Source of the DNA: Endomicrobiia bacterium
Lineage (GTDB): Bacteria; Elusimicrobiota; Endomicrobiia; Endomicrobiales; Endomicrobiaceae
DNA: 11,095 nt
NCBI GenBank assembly: GCA_025998295.1
Contig: BNVT01000035.1
Span: 1 to 11,095 of the forward strand
Direction: 5' to 3'
The notes under the pieces were generated by a model. The model was not told the origin of the DNA and searched no databases. It was given only the letters and a program-made list of their open reading frames with translations. Position 1 is the first letter of the stretch. Each line of letters begins with the position of its first letter. A program made the position numbers and the translations under genes. Positions 1-6,092 of this stretch are shown here, one piece after another.

Positions 1-142
1 CAAAAGACCTTTTATTAAAAGATTCAAAATAGTCTTAAAGAATAGATAAGTAATAGCAAAAGACCTTTTGGACTACGATTTAACTCCAAGTTACAGGTGT
101 TTGTAATTCTAAAATTTAATACTTAAGTTGCGCAAAAGGTCT
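1..142. repeat. Short repeated motif around CAAAAGACCTTTT upstream of infC
   Basis: The 13-mer CAAAAGACCTTTT occurs at 1-13 and again at 57-69. Its core returns inverted at 133-142 (CAAAAGGTCT, the reverse complement of AGACCTTTTG at 61-70). Each copy is itself nearly self-complementary (CAAAAG-AC-CTTTTG). No coding potential is visible in 1-200. I cannot tell whether this is a degraded dispersed repeat, a protein-binding array, or the tail of an element that begins outside the window. Confidence 0.5.
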
Positions 143-301
143 ATTATTCTTTGGCTATCTTTTATGTCAATTAATTCGATATGTTTACGAGATTCTACAC
201 GACAATTGACAAAAGATATAGCTTATTGTACAATCAACAAAGGTTAATAAAAAAGTGGCCGCCCCTGCTTACCTTCACCTGTCGCTTATACGCAACTTAA
301 G
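122..301. repeat. 11-bp inverted repeat flanking the infC promoter
   Basis: CTTAAGTTGCG at 122-132 is the exact reverse complement of CGCAACTTAAG at 291-301. The arms lie about 158 nt apart, on either side of the predicted promoter at 206-234. The downstream arm falls within the predicted infC leader. It could be a pair of operator half-sites or chance; only the exact match is observed. Confidence 0.4.
206..234 (+). promoter_or_regulatory. Sigma-70-type promoter for infC-rpmI
   Basis: A perfect -35 box TTGACA (206-211) and a good -10 box TACAAT (229-234) are separated by exactly 17 nt. Transcription would start near 241. This gives a leader of roughly 190 nt before the IF3-homologous region, long enough for regulation. 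The upstream gene that often precedes infC (thrS) is not visible, which fits a transcript that starts here. Confidence 0.75.
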
Positions 302-318
302 GAAAGAGGTTAAGAAAT

Positions 319-459
319 ATGATACAGAAAGAGTTTTTGTGTTATTATGTTTACGGGGCAGCCTTTATGTCTACTCCGATTTTTTATTTAGAAATTGGCA
401 GAAGCAAAATTCTGGCTGTCAAGAGGGGGGAGTTGTCAAAAACAAAAAATTTCGTATAA
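319..459 (+). other. 46-codon upstream ORF overlapping the infC start, one base out of frame
   Basis: ATG at 319 follows AGAGG (305-309) at 9 nt and reads 46 codons to TAA at 457-459. It begins MIQKEFLCYYVYGAAF and ends RGELSKTKNFV. The same frame contains ATG 367 and TTG 433. It overlaps the conserved start of IF3 and needs only a -1 shift at the A6 run (444-449) to join it. It may be a regulatory leader ORF, the true N-terminal part of infC, or chance. No known peptide is recognised. Confidence 0.35.
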
Positions 460-950
460 ACCAATTCGTTAGAGTGCCTGAGGTTAGACTCGTAGATTCC
501 GTCGGTGCGATGGTGGGCATAGTAAAAATTGCCGACGCTTTAGCGAGAGCGAATGCGGAAAAGCTGGATCTAGTTGAAATTTCTCCACAGGCAAATCCTC
601 CTGTGTGTAAAATAATTAGTTTCTCCAGGTTTAAATATGAGATACACAAGAAAGAAAAAGAGGCAAAAAAAAAGCAAAAAATTTCTCATACAAAAGAAGT
701 TAGGATAAGACCTCGTATCGGTGAGCATGATTTAGAAGTCAAGATTAAGCATGCCAGAGAATTTATCGACAGCGGAAATAGGGTGCAGCTTACTGCAGTG
801 TTTGCTGGAAGAGAAATGCGGCACAAAGATTTAGGAATTAAAATTGTGGATAAGATAAAAGATGCCTTGGTTGACATAGCAGAGCCAGAAGGGAGAGTTT
901 ATTCAATGGGTACCAGGGTATTTTTGACGCTAGTTCCAAAGAGAAAATAA
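432..950 (+). CDS. infC: Translation initiation factor IF-3, start codon abnormal
   Basis: IF3 binds the 30S subunit, keeps the subunits apart and checks start codon and initiator tRNA pairing. The family N-terminal signature FRINQFVRVPEVRLVD is clear. The N-domain is followed by a Lys-rich linker (KKEKEAKKKQK) and the C-domain (EVRIRPRIGEHDLEVKIKHA, FAGREMRH). About 172 residues from 432 fits the usual 170-180. The frame is open back to GTG 255, but those 59 extra residues look nothing like IF3 and lack a good ribosome site. Near the family start the in-frame codons are GTT (432) and GTC (435), preceded by GAGGGGGGAG (423-432). Out of frame by one base is TTG 433, reading SKTK up to the A6 run; a -1 slip there yields SKTKKFRINQ. 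IF3 genes often autoregulate through an unusual start, as with AUU in E. coli. The product is certain and the start is not. rpmI follows after 60 bp. Confidence 0.93.
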   Translation, partial: VVKNKKFRINQFVRVPEVRLVDSVGAMVGIVKIADALARANAEKLDLVEISPQANPPVCKIISFSRFKYEIHKKEKEAKKKQKISHTKEVRIRPRIGEHDLEVKIKHAREFIDSGNRVQLTAVFAGREMRHKDLGIKIVDKIKDALVDIAEPEGRVYSMGTRVFLTLVPKRK

Positions 951-1010
951 AATAAATAATATTTATGACAGATTGTTTCGTATTTGTTGTAATTAATGGG
1001 AGCTGGGAAA

Positions 1011-1211
1011 ATGCCTAAAATGAAGACGCACAGTGGTGCAAAAAAACGTTTTAAAGTTACAGGGACAGGAAAAGTTAAGTACAAAAAACCCGGACAGAGA
1101 CATCTTATGACGGGTGATTCAGGTAATCAAAACAGGAAATCAAGGAAAGCACTTATAGTTGCAGATGTCGATATGCAGACTATGAAAAAGATAATGCCAT
1201 ACAGTTTTTGA
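1011..1211 (+). CDS. rpmI: 50S ribosomal protein L35
   Basis: This is a small, very basic protein of the large ribosomal subunit, 66 residues from ATG 1011, which matches the family length. It opens with [15 protein letters not shown], the hallmark of L35, and continues with the [16 protein letters not shown] region. An ATG at 996 is in frame but would add five residues ahead of the conserved start. GGGAG (998-1002) lies 8 nt before 1011 and decides the start. It follows infC in the standard order. rplT is not next, which is unusual for this operon. Confidence 0.97.
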   Translation: MPKMKTHSGAKKRFKVTGTGKVKYKKPGQRHLMTGDSGNQNRKSRKALIVADVDMQTMKKIMPYSF

Positions 1212-1237
1212 CACGGCGTTGCCTGTTTTAGTGTTAA
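1208..1237 (+). promoter_or_regulatory. Weak possible promoter at the end of rpmI
   Basis: A perfect -35 box TTGACA (1208-1213) overlaps the rpmI stop codon. The best -10 candidate is TGTTAA (1232-1237) after 18 nt, which is poor. It could drive the lipoprotein-like gene that begins at 1297, but the support is thin. Confidence 0.25.
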
Positions 1238-1296
1238 GACTCACAATTAGACAGACTCAAGAATTAGATATCAATACCAAAATAACAGGAGAAATT

Positions 1297-1857
1297 ATGA
1301 AAACAAAAAAGTATTAATTGCAATTGTTTCATTTAGTCTTGTTTTAAGTTTGTGCAGTTGTCCTGATAACAAAAAAACAAAAACGATGTTGTAAAAAGAG
1401 AAACTCCTGTGTTACAGCCAGTGGAAAAGTGGAAGGGTTTGGATAAGCAGTGCCGAAAAACTTTTGCTAAGGCTGTTGAGGTTTGCAGGCAAGTTCATGA
1501 GGTGGACTTGAGCATTCCAAAATTTGTTTTTTATACTAAGAGTGTTGTCGGTAACGCGAAGCGTAAACAAAAGGCTTGGAGTAAGGGACATGATGCATGG
1601 GAAACTGCTTTAAAACTTGCAAATGAAACTCTTGCGGCTTGGGAGAAAATTGTAGATCATGACGCGTCTTTTTTGAAGAAGAGACCCAACGTTAAAAGGT
1701 TGGAGGAGAACGTGAAATGCACTCAAGAGATAGTTGATTTGGCCATTGATGTGACTTCTAACGGCAGTAACGAGTCTTGGAGAAACTTGATGGCAAAAAG
1801 GATTCTGCTGGTGTGAAGCAGTGCTATACAGGAGGTGAAAAAGAAATGTATGAGTAA
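1297..1857 (+). pseudogene. Frame-broken lipoprotein-like gene of unknown function, inserted between rpmI and rplT
   Basis: AGGAG (1287-1291) precedes ATG 1297, which reads MKTKKY and stops at 1315. One added A in the A6 run at 1305-1310 opens the frame into MKTKKVLIAIVSFSLVLSLC, a typical lipoprotein signal peptide with lipobox LCSC (acylated Cys about residue 22). A second added A near 1371-1383 joins it to the longest open piece, which reads to 1816 (LQPVEKWKGLDKQCRKTF onward, mostly charged helix). A third added A in the A5 run at 1795-1799 carries it on through KDSAGVKQCYTGGEKEMYE to TAA 1855-1857. The repaired product would be about 187 residues. I do not recognise the family. The first break sits on A_AAA_AAG, the classic bacterial -1 slippery heptamer. 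Possible readings are a decaying gene, a slippage-rescued gene, or base-calling loss in A runs. Decay is the simplest. Confidence 0.6.
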
Positions 1858-1989
1858 TTTTTACGCATAAGTCGTCTGTGATGAGGGTGAACTTGAAGTT
1901 CTAAGCAACAGAGTAGAATTAAAGATCTCATGATGAGCCAAGATAATTTGGGCATTTTCTTTTGGTATCAGTCTGTAGTTGTTTGTGGA

Positions 1990-2011
1990 ATCAGAAATTT
2001 TCTGATGTTTT
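1990..2011 (+). terminator. AT-rich hairpin followed by a short T run
   Basis: ATCAGAA (1990-1996) and TTCTGAT (2000-2006) pair perfectly around a 3-nt loop, followed by GTTTT. The stem has little GC and the T run is only four long, so it would be a weak terminator if it is one. It lies downstream of the broken lipoprotein gene, where a terminator could make sense. Confidence 0.3.
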
Positions 2012-2059
2012 ACCGTGGGGGTTTTTGGTTTTTCGTGCTTTAACACATTTTGCGATTTT

Positions 2060-2081
2060 GTCTGTGGATACTTAAACAGAC
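2060..2081. repeat. 6-bp hairpin upstream of rplT
   Basis: GTCTGT (2060-2065) and ACAGAC (2076-2081) form a perfect stem around a 10-nt loop, about 87 nt before the rplT start. L20 is known to regulate its own mRNA in other bacteria, so structure here could matter. The hairpin is too small to identify as a known L20 leader. Confidence 0.25.
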
Positions 2082-2167
2082 TTAATAGAGTAAATATTGA
2101 CAGCGACTTCTTGATAGGAGTTTTTAGGAAAATCCCCGCTGTTATTATATAATCAAGGAGATTTAAG

Positions 2168-2515
2168 ATGCGTACGAAAAGCGCTGTATATACAAGACAA
2201 AGAAAGAAAAAAATATTTAGACTTGCAAAAGGATCTTATGCGACAAAGAAAAACCGTTGGAGAATGGTTATTCAACAGGTAGAAAGGTCTCTTAATTATG
2301 CCTATACGGGAAGAAAAGATAATAAAGCAAATTTTAGAACTCTTTGGATAGTTCGCTTAAATGCTGCTGTAAGGGAAAGGGATATTTCGTATAACAAATT
2401 TATTGCTGGTCTTAAAAAAGCTAATATTGCAATAGACAGAAAAATGCTTGCAGAAATTGCCGTAAGCGACAATGTGACGTTTGGACAGTTAGTTGAAGTT
2501 GCAAAAGTAGCGTAA
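2168..2515 (+). CDS. rplT: 50S ribosomal protein L20
   Basis: This large-subunit assembly protein is 115 residues long, against about 118 in E. coli. The basic N-terminal tail and helix (VYTRQRKKKIFRLAKGSY) and the globular domain (RTLWIVRLNAAVRERDISY, NKFIAGLKKANI, DRKMLAEIAV) are intact. AAGGAG (2155-2160) lies 7 nt before ATG 2168. It is separated from rpmI by 956 bp rather than the usual few tens, so it may no longer share one transcript, and its L20-mediated feedback may differ from the textbook arrangement. Confidence 0.97.
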   Translation: MRTKSAVYTRQRKKKIFRLAKGSYATKKNRWRMVIQQVERSLNYAYTGRKDNKANFRTLWIVRLNAAVRERDISYNKFIAGLKKANIAIDRKMLAEIAVSDNVTFGQLVEVAKVA

Positions 2516-2553
2516 TAAAAAATAAATGAAATGAGAACTTTTGGCGTTTTTTT
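2501..2553 (+). terminator. Possible terminator after rplT
   Basis: GCAAAAG (2501-2507) can pair with CTTTTGGC (2538-2545) with one bulged G, and a run of seven T follows at 2547-2553. The loop is long (about 30 nt) and the upstream arm lies within the end of rplT, so this is a weak candidate. Termination here would suit the separate promoter at 2578. Confidence 0.35.
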
Positions 2554-2577
2554 GTTTGATAAAAATACAGAGAAAAT

Positions 2578-2606
2578 TTGACATATCATATTTTTTTCTG
2601 TAGAAT
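2578..2606 (+). promoter_or_regulatory. Sigma-70-type promoter for the glutamate synthase operon
   Basis: A perfect TTGACA (2578-2583) and a near-perfect TAGAAT (2601-2606) are spaced exactly 17 nt apart, with a T-rich spacer. Transcription would start near 2613. It lies after rplT and before the five-gene operon, which otherwise has no good upstream promoter. Confidence 0.75.
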
Positions 2607-2654
2607 CCACAGAACATGGTAGTGATAGTGCTACATCGAACGTATGTATGAAGG

Positions 2655-2765
2655 GTGCATGCTTTGTCAATTGTCGTTGCAGTGGTTGCCTCTGTGCTTG
2701 CTGGCGCTCAATTGACGAAGAGTGCTGCGCTTGTGTTTGATGTGGGGTGTAATTGTTTTAGCTAA
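2655..2765 (+). CDS. Doubtful 36-residue hydrophobic peptide in the glt leader
   Basis: GTG 2655 or TTG 2664 opens a frame reading LSIVVAVVASVLAGAQ, like a membrane segment or signal peptide, and then KSAALVFDVGCNCFS before TAA 2763-2765. No convincing ribosome site precedes either start. The segment overlaps the inverted repeat at 2662-2720, so the sequence may be selected as RNA rather than protein, or be the remnant of an exported protein. Confidence 0.2.
   Translation: MHALSIVVAVVASVLAGAQLTKSAALVFDVGCNCFS
2662..2720 (+). promoter_or_regulatory. 12-bp stem-loop in the glt operon leader
   Basis: CTTTGTCAATTG (2662-2673) pairs with CAATTGACGAAG (2709-2720) over 12 positions, eleven Watson-Crick and one G-U in RNA, around a 35-nt loop. 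It begins about 50 nt after the predicted transcription start. There is no T run after it, so it is not a simple terminator. It does not resemble a riboswitch I can name. Confidence 0.45.
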
Positions 2766-2893
2766 GCAGACTCGTTGAAAACTTTGCCTATTTTGGCGGG
2801 GGAGGATATTAACTCCTTGCAGTAAAATACTCATATGTCTGCCGTGGCGTGTGGCCAACTATAATGCAGTGTTTATGTGTGTGGAGGAATTAA

Positions 2894-3985
2894 ATGCTAA
2901 AAGAAGGAGAATTAAGAATTCCGTCGGGATGTGCCATAAGTGGTATTATAAATAAAAAAGGCGTAAGATTTAGTGGTGAAGAGATTATCAATTCTATTGC
3001 TTTAATGCATGATCGCTCAAATGGGCTTGGAGGCGGTTTTGCGGCTTACGGTATTTACCCGCAGTATAAAGACTTTTATGCACTTCACATATTTTATGAT
3101 AATTTAAGCGTTAAAACACAAACTGAAGATTTTATTGCAAAACATTTCGATATCGAAAGTGCCGGAAATATTCCAACGCGACCTGTTCATGGCGTTACAA
3201 ACAAACCATTAATATGGCGTTATTTTGTCCATCCTAGAACCTACATGGTAAAAGAAGATTTTATAGACGAATCTGAGTTCACATCAAGATGCGTAATAAA
3301 AATAAATACAGAATATGAAGGCGCCTATATTTTTTCCAGCGGGAAAAATATGGGAGCATTTAAAGGTGTAGGATATCCTGAAGATATCGGCAAGTTTTTT
3401 ATGCTTGACACATACGAAGCTCATATGTGGACGGCCCATGGAAGATTTCCTACAAATACGCCCGGATGGTGGGGTGGAGCTCACCCTTTTACAATGCTTA
3501 ATTGGTCTGTAGTGCATAATGGTGAAATATCTTCTTACGATGCCAATAGAAGATTTGTGGAAATGTACGGATACAAGTGCACTCTTCAGACCGATACCGA
3601 AGTAATAACATATCTTTTTGACATGCTTGTAAGAAAGCATAATATTCCTATGGAAAAAGTAATAAAAATAGTTGCCGCTCCTTTTTGGGATGATATAGAA
3701 AGAGAAAGCAAAGAACTGCAACACGAATTAAAGAGCACGAGGTCGGTTTATGCAAGTGCATTGGTTAACGGTCCGTTCTCGATAATTTTAGGATATGAAA
3801 AGGGAATGATAGCGCTAAACGATAGAATTAAGCTTCGTTCTTTAATCGCTGCTGAAAAAGGCGACAGAACTTACGTTGCAAGCGAAGAAAGCGCAATAAG
3901 AATAATATGTGATAATCCGGATAGAGTGTGGTCTCCAAATGGCGGAGAGCCGGTTATTGCTTTACTTGAAGGGGAACAAGAATGA
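2894..3985 (+). CDS. Glutamate synthase, glutaminase (class-II amidotransferase) subunit, split archaeal-type
   Basis: It would hydrolyse glutamine to release ammonia for the FMN subunit encoded next. It is 363 residues long, from ATG 2894 with GGAGG 6 nt upstream. The class-II glutaminase features are present: the CAISGI nucleophile motif with Cys13, HGRFPTNT (about 182-189), HNGEI (about 208-212) and TDTE (about 233-236). In class-II enzymes the catalytic Cys must be the N-terminal residue, so the first 12 residues (MLKEGELRIPSG) would have to be removed. Other glutamate synthases also carry a propeptide. It overlaps the next gene by 4 bp (ATGA), which implies translational coupling. The separate-subunit arrangement differs from the large fused GltB of E. 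coli. The function is well supported by motifs and context. Confidence 0.9.
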   Translation: MLKEGELRIPSGCAISGIINKKGVRFSGEEIINSIALMHDRSNGLGGGFAAYGIYPQYKDFYALHIFYDNLSVKTQTEDFIAKHFDIESAGNIPTRPVHGVTNKPLIWRYFVHPRTYMVKEDFIDESEFTSRCVIKINTEYEGAYIFSSGKNMGAFKGVGYPEDIGKFFMLDTYEAHMWTAHGRFPTNTPGWWGGAHPFTMLNWSVVHNGEISSYDANRRFVEMYGYKCTLQTDTEVITYLFDMLVRKHNIPMEKVIKIVAAPFWDDIERESKELQHELKSTRSVYASALVNGPFSIILGYEKGMIALNDRIKLRSLIAAEKGDRTYVASEESAIRIICDNPDRVWSPNGGEPVIALLEGEQE

Positions 3986-5487
3986 GCTTAAACCTTAGTA
4001 CTCCTGCGTTTGAAATAATAAGAAATGGAGGAAAATGTATTTTGTGTCAGGTATGTGTAAAGCAGTGTGCTAATAACGTGCATTCATATGATGCAGAAGA
4101 TGAGACTATAAGTTCTGATGATAGTAAATGTGTCAACTGCCATAGATGCGTTTCTTTGTGTCCCACAAGGGCTTTAATAATAAAAAAATATCCTCTTGAG
4201 TTTAGAGAAAATGCAAACTGGACAGGGGCTGCGATAAAAGAAATTTATAAGCAGGCTCAAACGGGTGGAATTTTGCTTTCCAGTATGGGAAATCCAAAAT
4301 CTTTTCCTATTTATTGGGATAAAATGTTGATTAACGCAAGCCAGGTTACCAACCCATCAATAGATCCTTTACGCGAGCCCATGGAAACAAAGGTTATGAT
4401 AGGAAGAAAGCCTGACAAACTCGAATTTGATGCCAAGGGCGAGCTTGTGACAAAAATGCCTCCTCAGGTTGAACTCAGTGTTCCTATAATGTTTTCTGCA
4501 ATGAGTTATGGCTCAATCTCAAGAAATGCTCACGAGTCTCTTGCAAGAGCCGCCACAGAACTTGGGATTTGTTATAACACAGGAGAAGGCGGTTTAAATA
4601 AAGATTTTTATAAGTATGGTAACAATACAATCGTTCAGGTTGCTTCAGGACGCTTTGGTGTTCATAAAGAATATTTAAATATCGGGGCTGCTATTGAAAT
4701 TAAAATAGGGCAGGGTGCTAAACCGGGTATTGGAGGACATTTACCTGGTAGAAAGGTCGGTGCAGATGTTTCTGCCACAAGAATGATTCCCGTAGGTTCA
4801 GATGCGATTTCCCCGGCTCCTCATCACGATATTTATTCGATAGAAGATTTAAGACAACTTATATTTTCGTTAAAAGAAGTTACAGACTATAAAAAACCTG
4901 TTCTTGTAAAAATTGCTGCTGTTCATAATACGGCTGCCATAGCCTCTGGTATAGTAAGGGCTGGTGCTGATGCTATTGTTGTTGATGGTTTTCGTGGGGG
5001 AACAGGTGCAGCGCCTACAAGAGTGAGAGATAATGTAGGGATTCCTATAGAGCTTGCATTAGCTGCCATAGACCAAAGATTGAGAGAGGAAGGGATAAGA
5101 AATCAAGTTTCTCTTATCATCGCTGGAAGTATTCGAAACAGTGCTGATATAGTTAAAGCTGTTGCATTAGGCGCAGATGCCGTTTATATAGGTTCTGCTG
5201 CCGTTATAGCTATGGGTTGCCATATGTGTCATTCGTGTTCAACCGGAAAGTGCAATTGGGGCATAGCAACCCAAGAACCTGAGCTTGTAAAAAGGTTAAA
5301 TCCGGATATTATGCACAGAAGGCTTGTAAATTTAATATCCGCGTGGAGCCATGAAATTAAGGAAATGCTTGGCGGGATGGGAATCAATGCCATCGACAGC
5401 CTGAGAGGAAACAGGCTCATGCTTAGAGGGGTTGATTTGAACGAAAAAGAATTAGAGATACTCGGCATAAAATATGCAGGCGAATAG
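3982..5487 (+). CDS. gltB: Glutamate synthase, FMN and iron-sulfur synthase subunit
   Basis: This catalytic subunit, 501 residues, forms glutamate from 2-oxoglutarate and ammonia on reduced FMN. The N-terminus is a two-cluster ferredoxin domain (Cys19, 22, 25, 29 and Cys50, 53, 56, 60), an addition absent from the corresponding domain of fused GltB. The TIM-barrel synthase domain follows, with SAMSYGSISRNAHE, NTGEGG, GQGAKPGIGGHLPG, SPAPHHDIYSIEDL, VDGFRGGTGAAP and GADAVYIGSAAV. Near the end is the cluster motif CHMCHSCSTGKC (Cys413, 416, 419, 424), the expected place for the [3Fe-4S] centre. It starts inside the previous gene's stop (ATGA). It lacks the glutaminase and GXGXG domains, which are encoded by neighbours, so the enzyme is a multisubunit assembly. 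The ferredoxin domain probably receives electrons from the ferredoxin and flavoprotein downstream. Confidence 0.94.
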   Translation: MSLNLSTPAFEIIRNGGKCILCQVCVKQCANNVHSYDAEDETISSDDSKCVNCHRCVSLCPTRALIIKKYPLEFRENANWTGAAIKEIYKQAQTGGILLSSMGNPKSFPIYWDKMLINASQVTNPSIDPLREPMETKVMIGRKPDKLEFDAKGELVTKMPPQVELSVPIMFSAMSYGSISRNAHESLARAATELGICYNTGEGGLNKDFYKYGNNTIVQVASGRFGVHKEYLNIGAAIEIKIGQGAKPGIGGHLPGRKVGADVSATRMIPVGSDAISPAPHHDIYSIEDLRQLIFSLKEVTDYKKPVLVKIAAVHNTAAIASGIVRAGADAIVVDGFRGGTGAAPTRVRDNVGIPIELALAAIDQRLREEGIRNQVSLIIAGSIRNSADIVKAVALGADAVYIGSAAVIAMGCHMCHSCSTGKCNWGIATQEPELVKRLNPDIMHRRLVNLISAWSHEIKEMLGGMGINAIDSLRGNRLMLRGVDLNEKELEILGIKYAGE

Positions 5488-5634
5488 ATGCATTGTCGTT
5501 TTTGTCTGCCATCTTCAAACTTTGTGATTTTAGCGATGCACCGACATTGCGAAGGTGGGGCTTATGTTACTGCCTTTAAAAATAAAATGGATTCTCGAGA
5601 TTTTTGGGAATATGTACACGAGAGGAAGATATGA
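5488..5634 (+). CDS. Unrecognised 48-residue ORF filling the gap inside the glt operon
   Basis: ATG 5488 directly follows the gltB TAG, and the frame runs without interruption to TGA 5632-5634. That stop overlaps the next gene's ATG as ATGA, the same junction used elsewhere in this operon. The peptide begins MHCRFCLPSSNFVILAM, contains CxxC (Cys3, Cys6), Cys21 and several His, and ends in a charged tail (KNKMDSRDFWEYVHERKI). No good ribosome site is seen, so it would rely on reinitiation after gltB. It could be a small accessory metal or Fe-S peptide, a remnant, or a chance open frame across a 143-bp spacer. I recognise no family. Confidence 0.35.
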   Translation: MHCRFCLPSSNFVILAMHRHCEGGAYVTAFKNKMDSRDFWEYVHERKI

Positions 5635-6092
5635 AAAAAATTTATGCGTTCGAAAGCAAATGTTTGGGGTGTGGGCTGTGCGAGGTTTACTGTAGAACAT
5701 CTCACTCAAAATCCAAGGATGTAATAAAAGCCCACAAACAGGAAGATATAACTTCTGCGATAGTTATTGAAGAGATTCTGCAGCCAGGAACCGTTTCGTA
5801 TTTTGCGGTGCAGTGTCGTCACTGCAAGAGTCCAAAGTGTATAAAAGCTTGCATATCCGGAGCAATGTATAAAGATGAAAAAGGACTAGTGCGTAATGAT
5901 AAAGAAAAATGTGTAAGCTGTCTGTCGTGTGTTTTGGTTTGCCCTTTTGGTGCAATCAAAGAGAGTAATGATGGAAAAGCCATTTCAAAATGTGATTTGT
6001 GTATCGATTATGGTACATCTCTTTGTGTTGAAAACTGTCCTAATGACGCAATAAAGCTTCTTGATGAAGATGATGCGGAGGCATTGAAATGA
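5631..6092 (+). CDS. Four-cluster ferredoxin-like electron-transfer subunit of glutamate synthase
   Basis: It is 153 residues from ATG 5631, chosen because GAGGA (5622-5626) sits just upstream; the in-frame TTG at 5604 is unlikely. Sixteen cysteines fall in four groups: 11, 14, 17, 21; 62, 65, 70, 74; 94, 97, 100, 104; and 121, 124, 132, 136. This is the pattern of the electron-transfer subunits of molybdopterin oxidoreductases and hydrogenases (DmsB, HycB and CooF type), which bind four [4Fe-4S] clusters. There is no signal peptide, so it is cytoplasmic. Placed between the synthase and the flavoprotein (4-bp overlap with the latter), it most likely carries electrons between them. That role is inferred from context. 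Confidence 0.85.
   Translation: MKKIYAFESKCLGCGLCEVYCRTSHSKSKDVIKAHKQEDITSAIVIEEILQPGTVSYFAVQCRHCKSPKCIKACISGAMYKDEKGLVRNDKEKCVSCLSCVLVCPFGAIKESNDGKAISKCDLCIDYGTSLCVENCPNDAIKLLDEDDAEALK

Larger units (their letters stand above)
1858..2167 (+). other. 310-bp stretch with no recognisable gene between the lipoprotein remnant and rplT
   Basis: Only short open pieces are visible. One reads VVCDEGELEVLSNRVELKIS and stops near 1930. Another starts near 1931 (MSQDNLGIFFWYQSVV onward), is hydrophobic and ends at 2043. Neither matches a family I know, and they may be remnants. Hairpin-forming sequences occur at 1990-2006 and 2060-2081. TTGACA at 2097-2102 has no acceptable -10 box at 16-18 nt. TATAAT at 2148-2153 would start transcription inside the rplT ribosome site, so neither convinces as an rplT promoter. 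Confidence 0.5.
2516..2893 (+). other. 378-bp intergenic region and leader of the glutamate synthase operon
   Basis: No full gene is present. The region holds a possible rplT terminator, a strong promoter (2578-2606), a long inverted repeat (2662-2720), a 36-codon hydrophobic ORF (2655-2765), and an isolated TATAAT (2860-2865) with no good -35 box. GGAGG (2883-2887) is the ribosome site of the first glt gene. The transcript leader from about 2613 would be some 280 nt, which invites RNA-level control. Confidence 0.55.

Noticed and set aside
255..431. Extending IF3 upstream to GTG 255 (59 extra residues)
   Set aside because: The extra sequence has no resemblance to IF3. GTG 255 would sit about 14 nt from the predicted transcription start with no ribosome site in the transcript.
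1830..1857. Strong AGGAGG followed by ATG TAT GAG TAA (a three-residue ORF)
   Set aside because: In the repaired frame these bases encode the end of the lipoprotein-like gene (GGEKEMYE). The ribosome-site match is probably chance.
1861..2046. 61-codon frame on the - strand between the lipoprotein remnant and rplT
   Set aside because: There is no ribosome site or recognisable feature, and the composition looks like translated AT-rich spacer.
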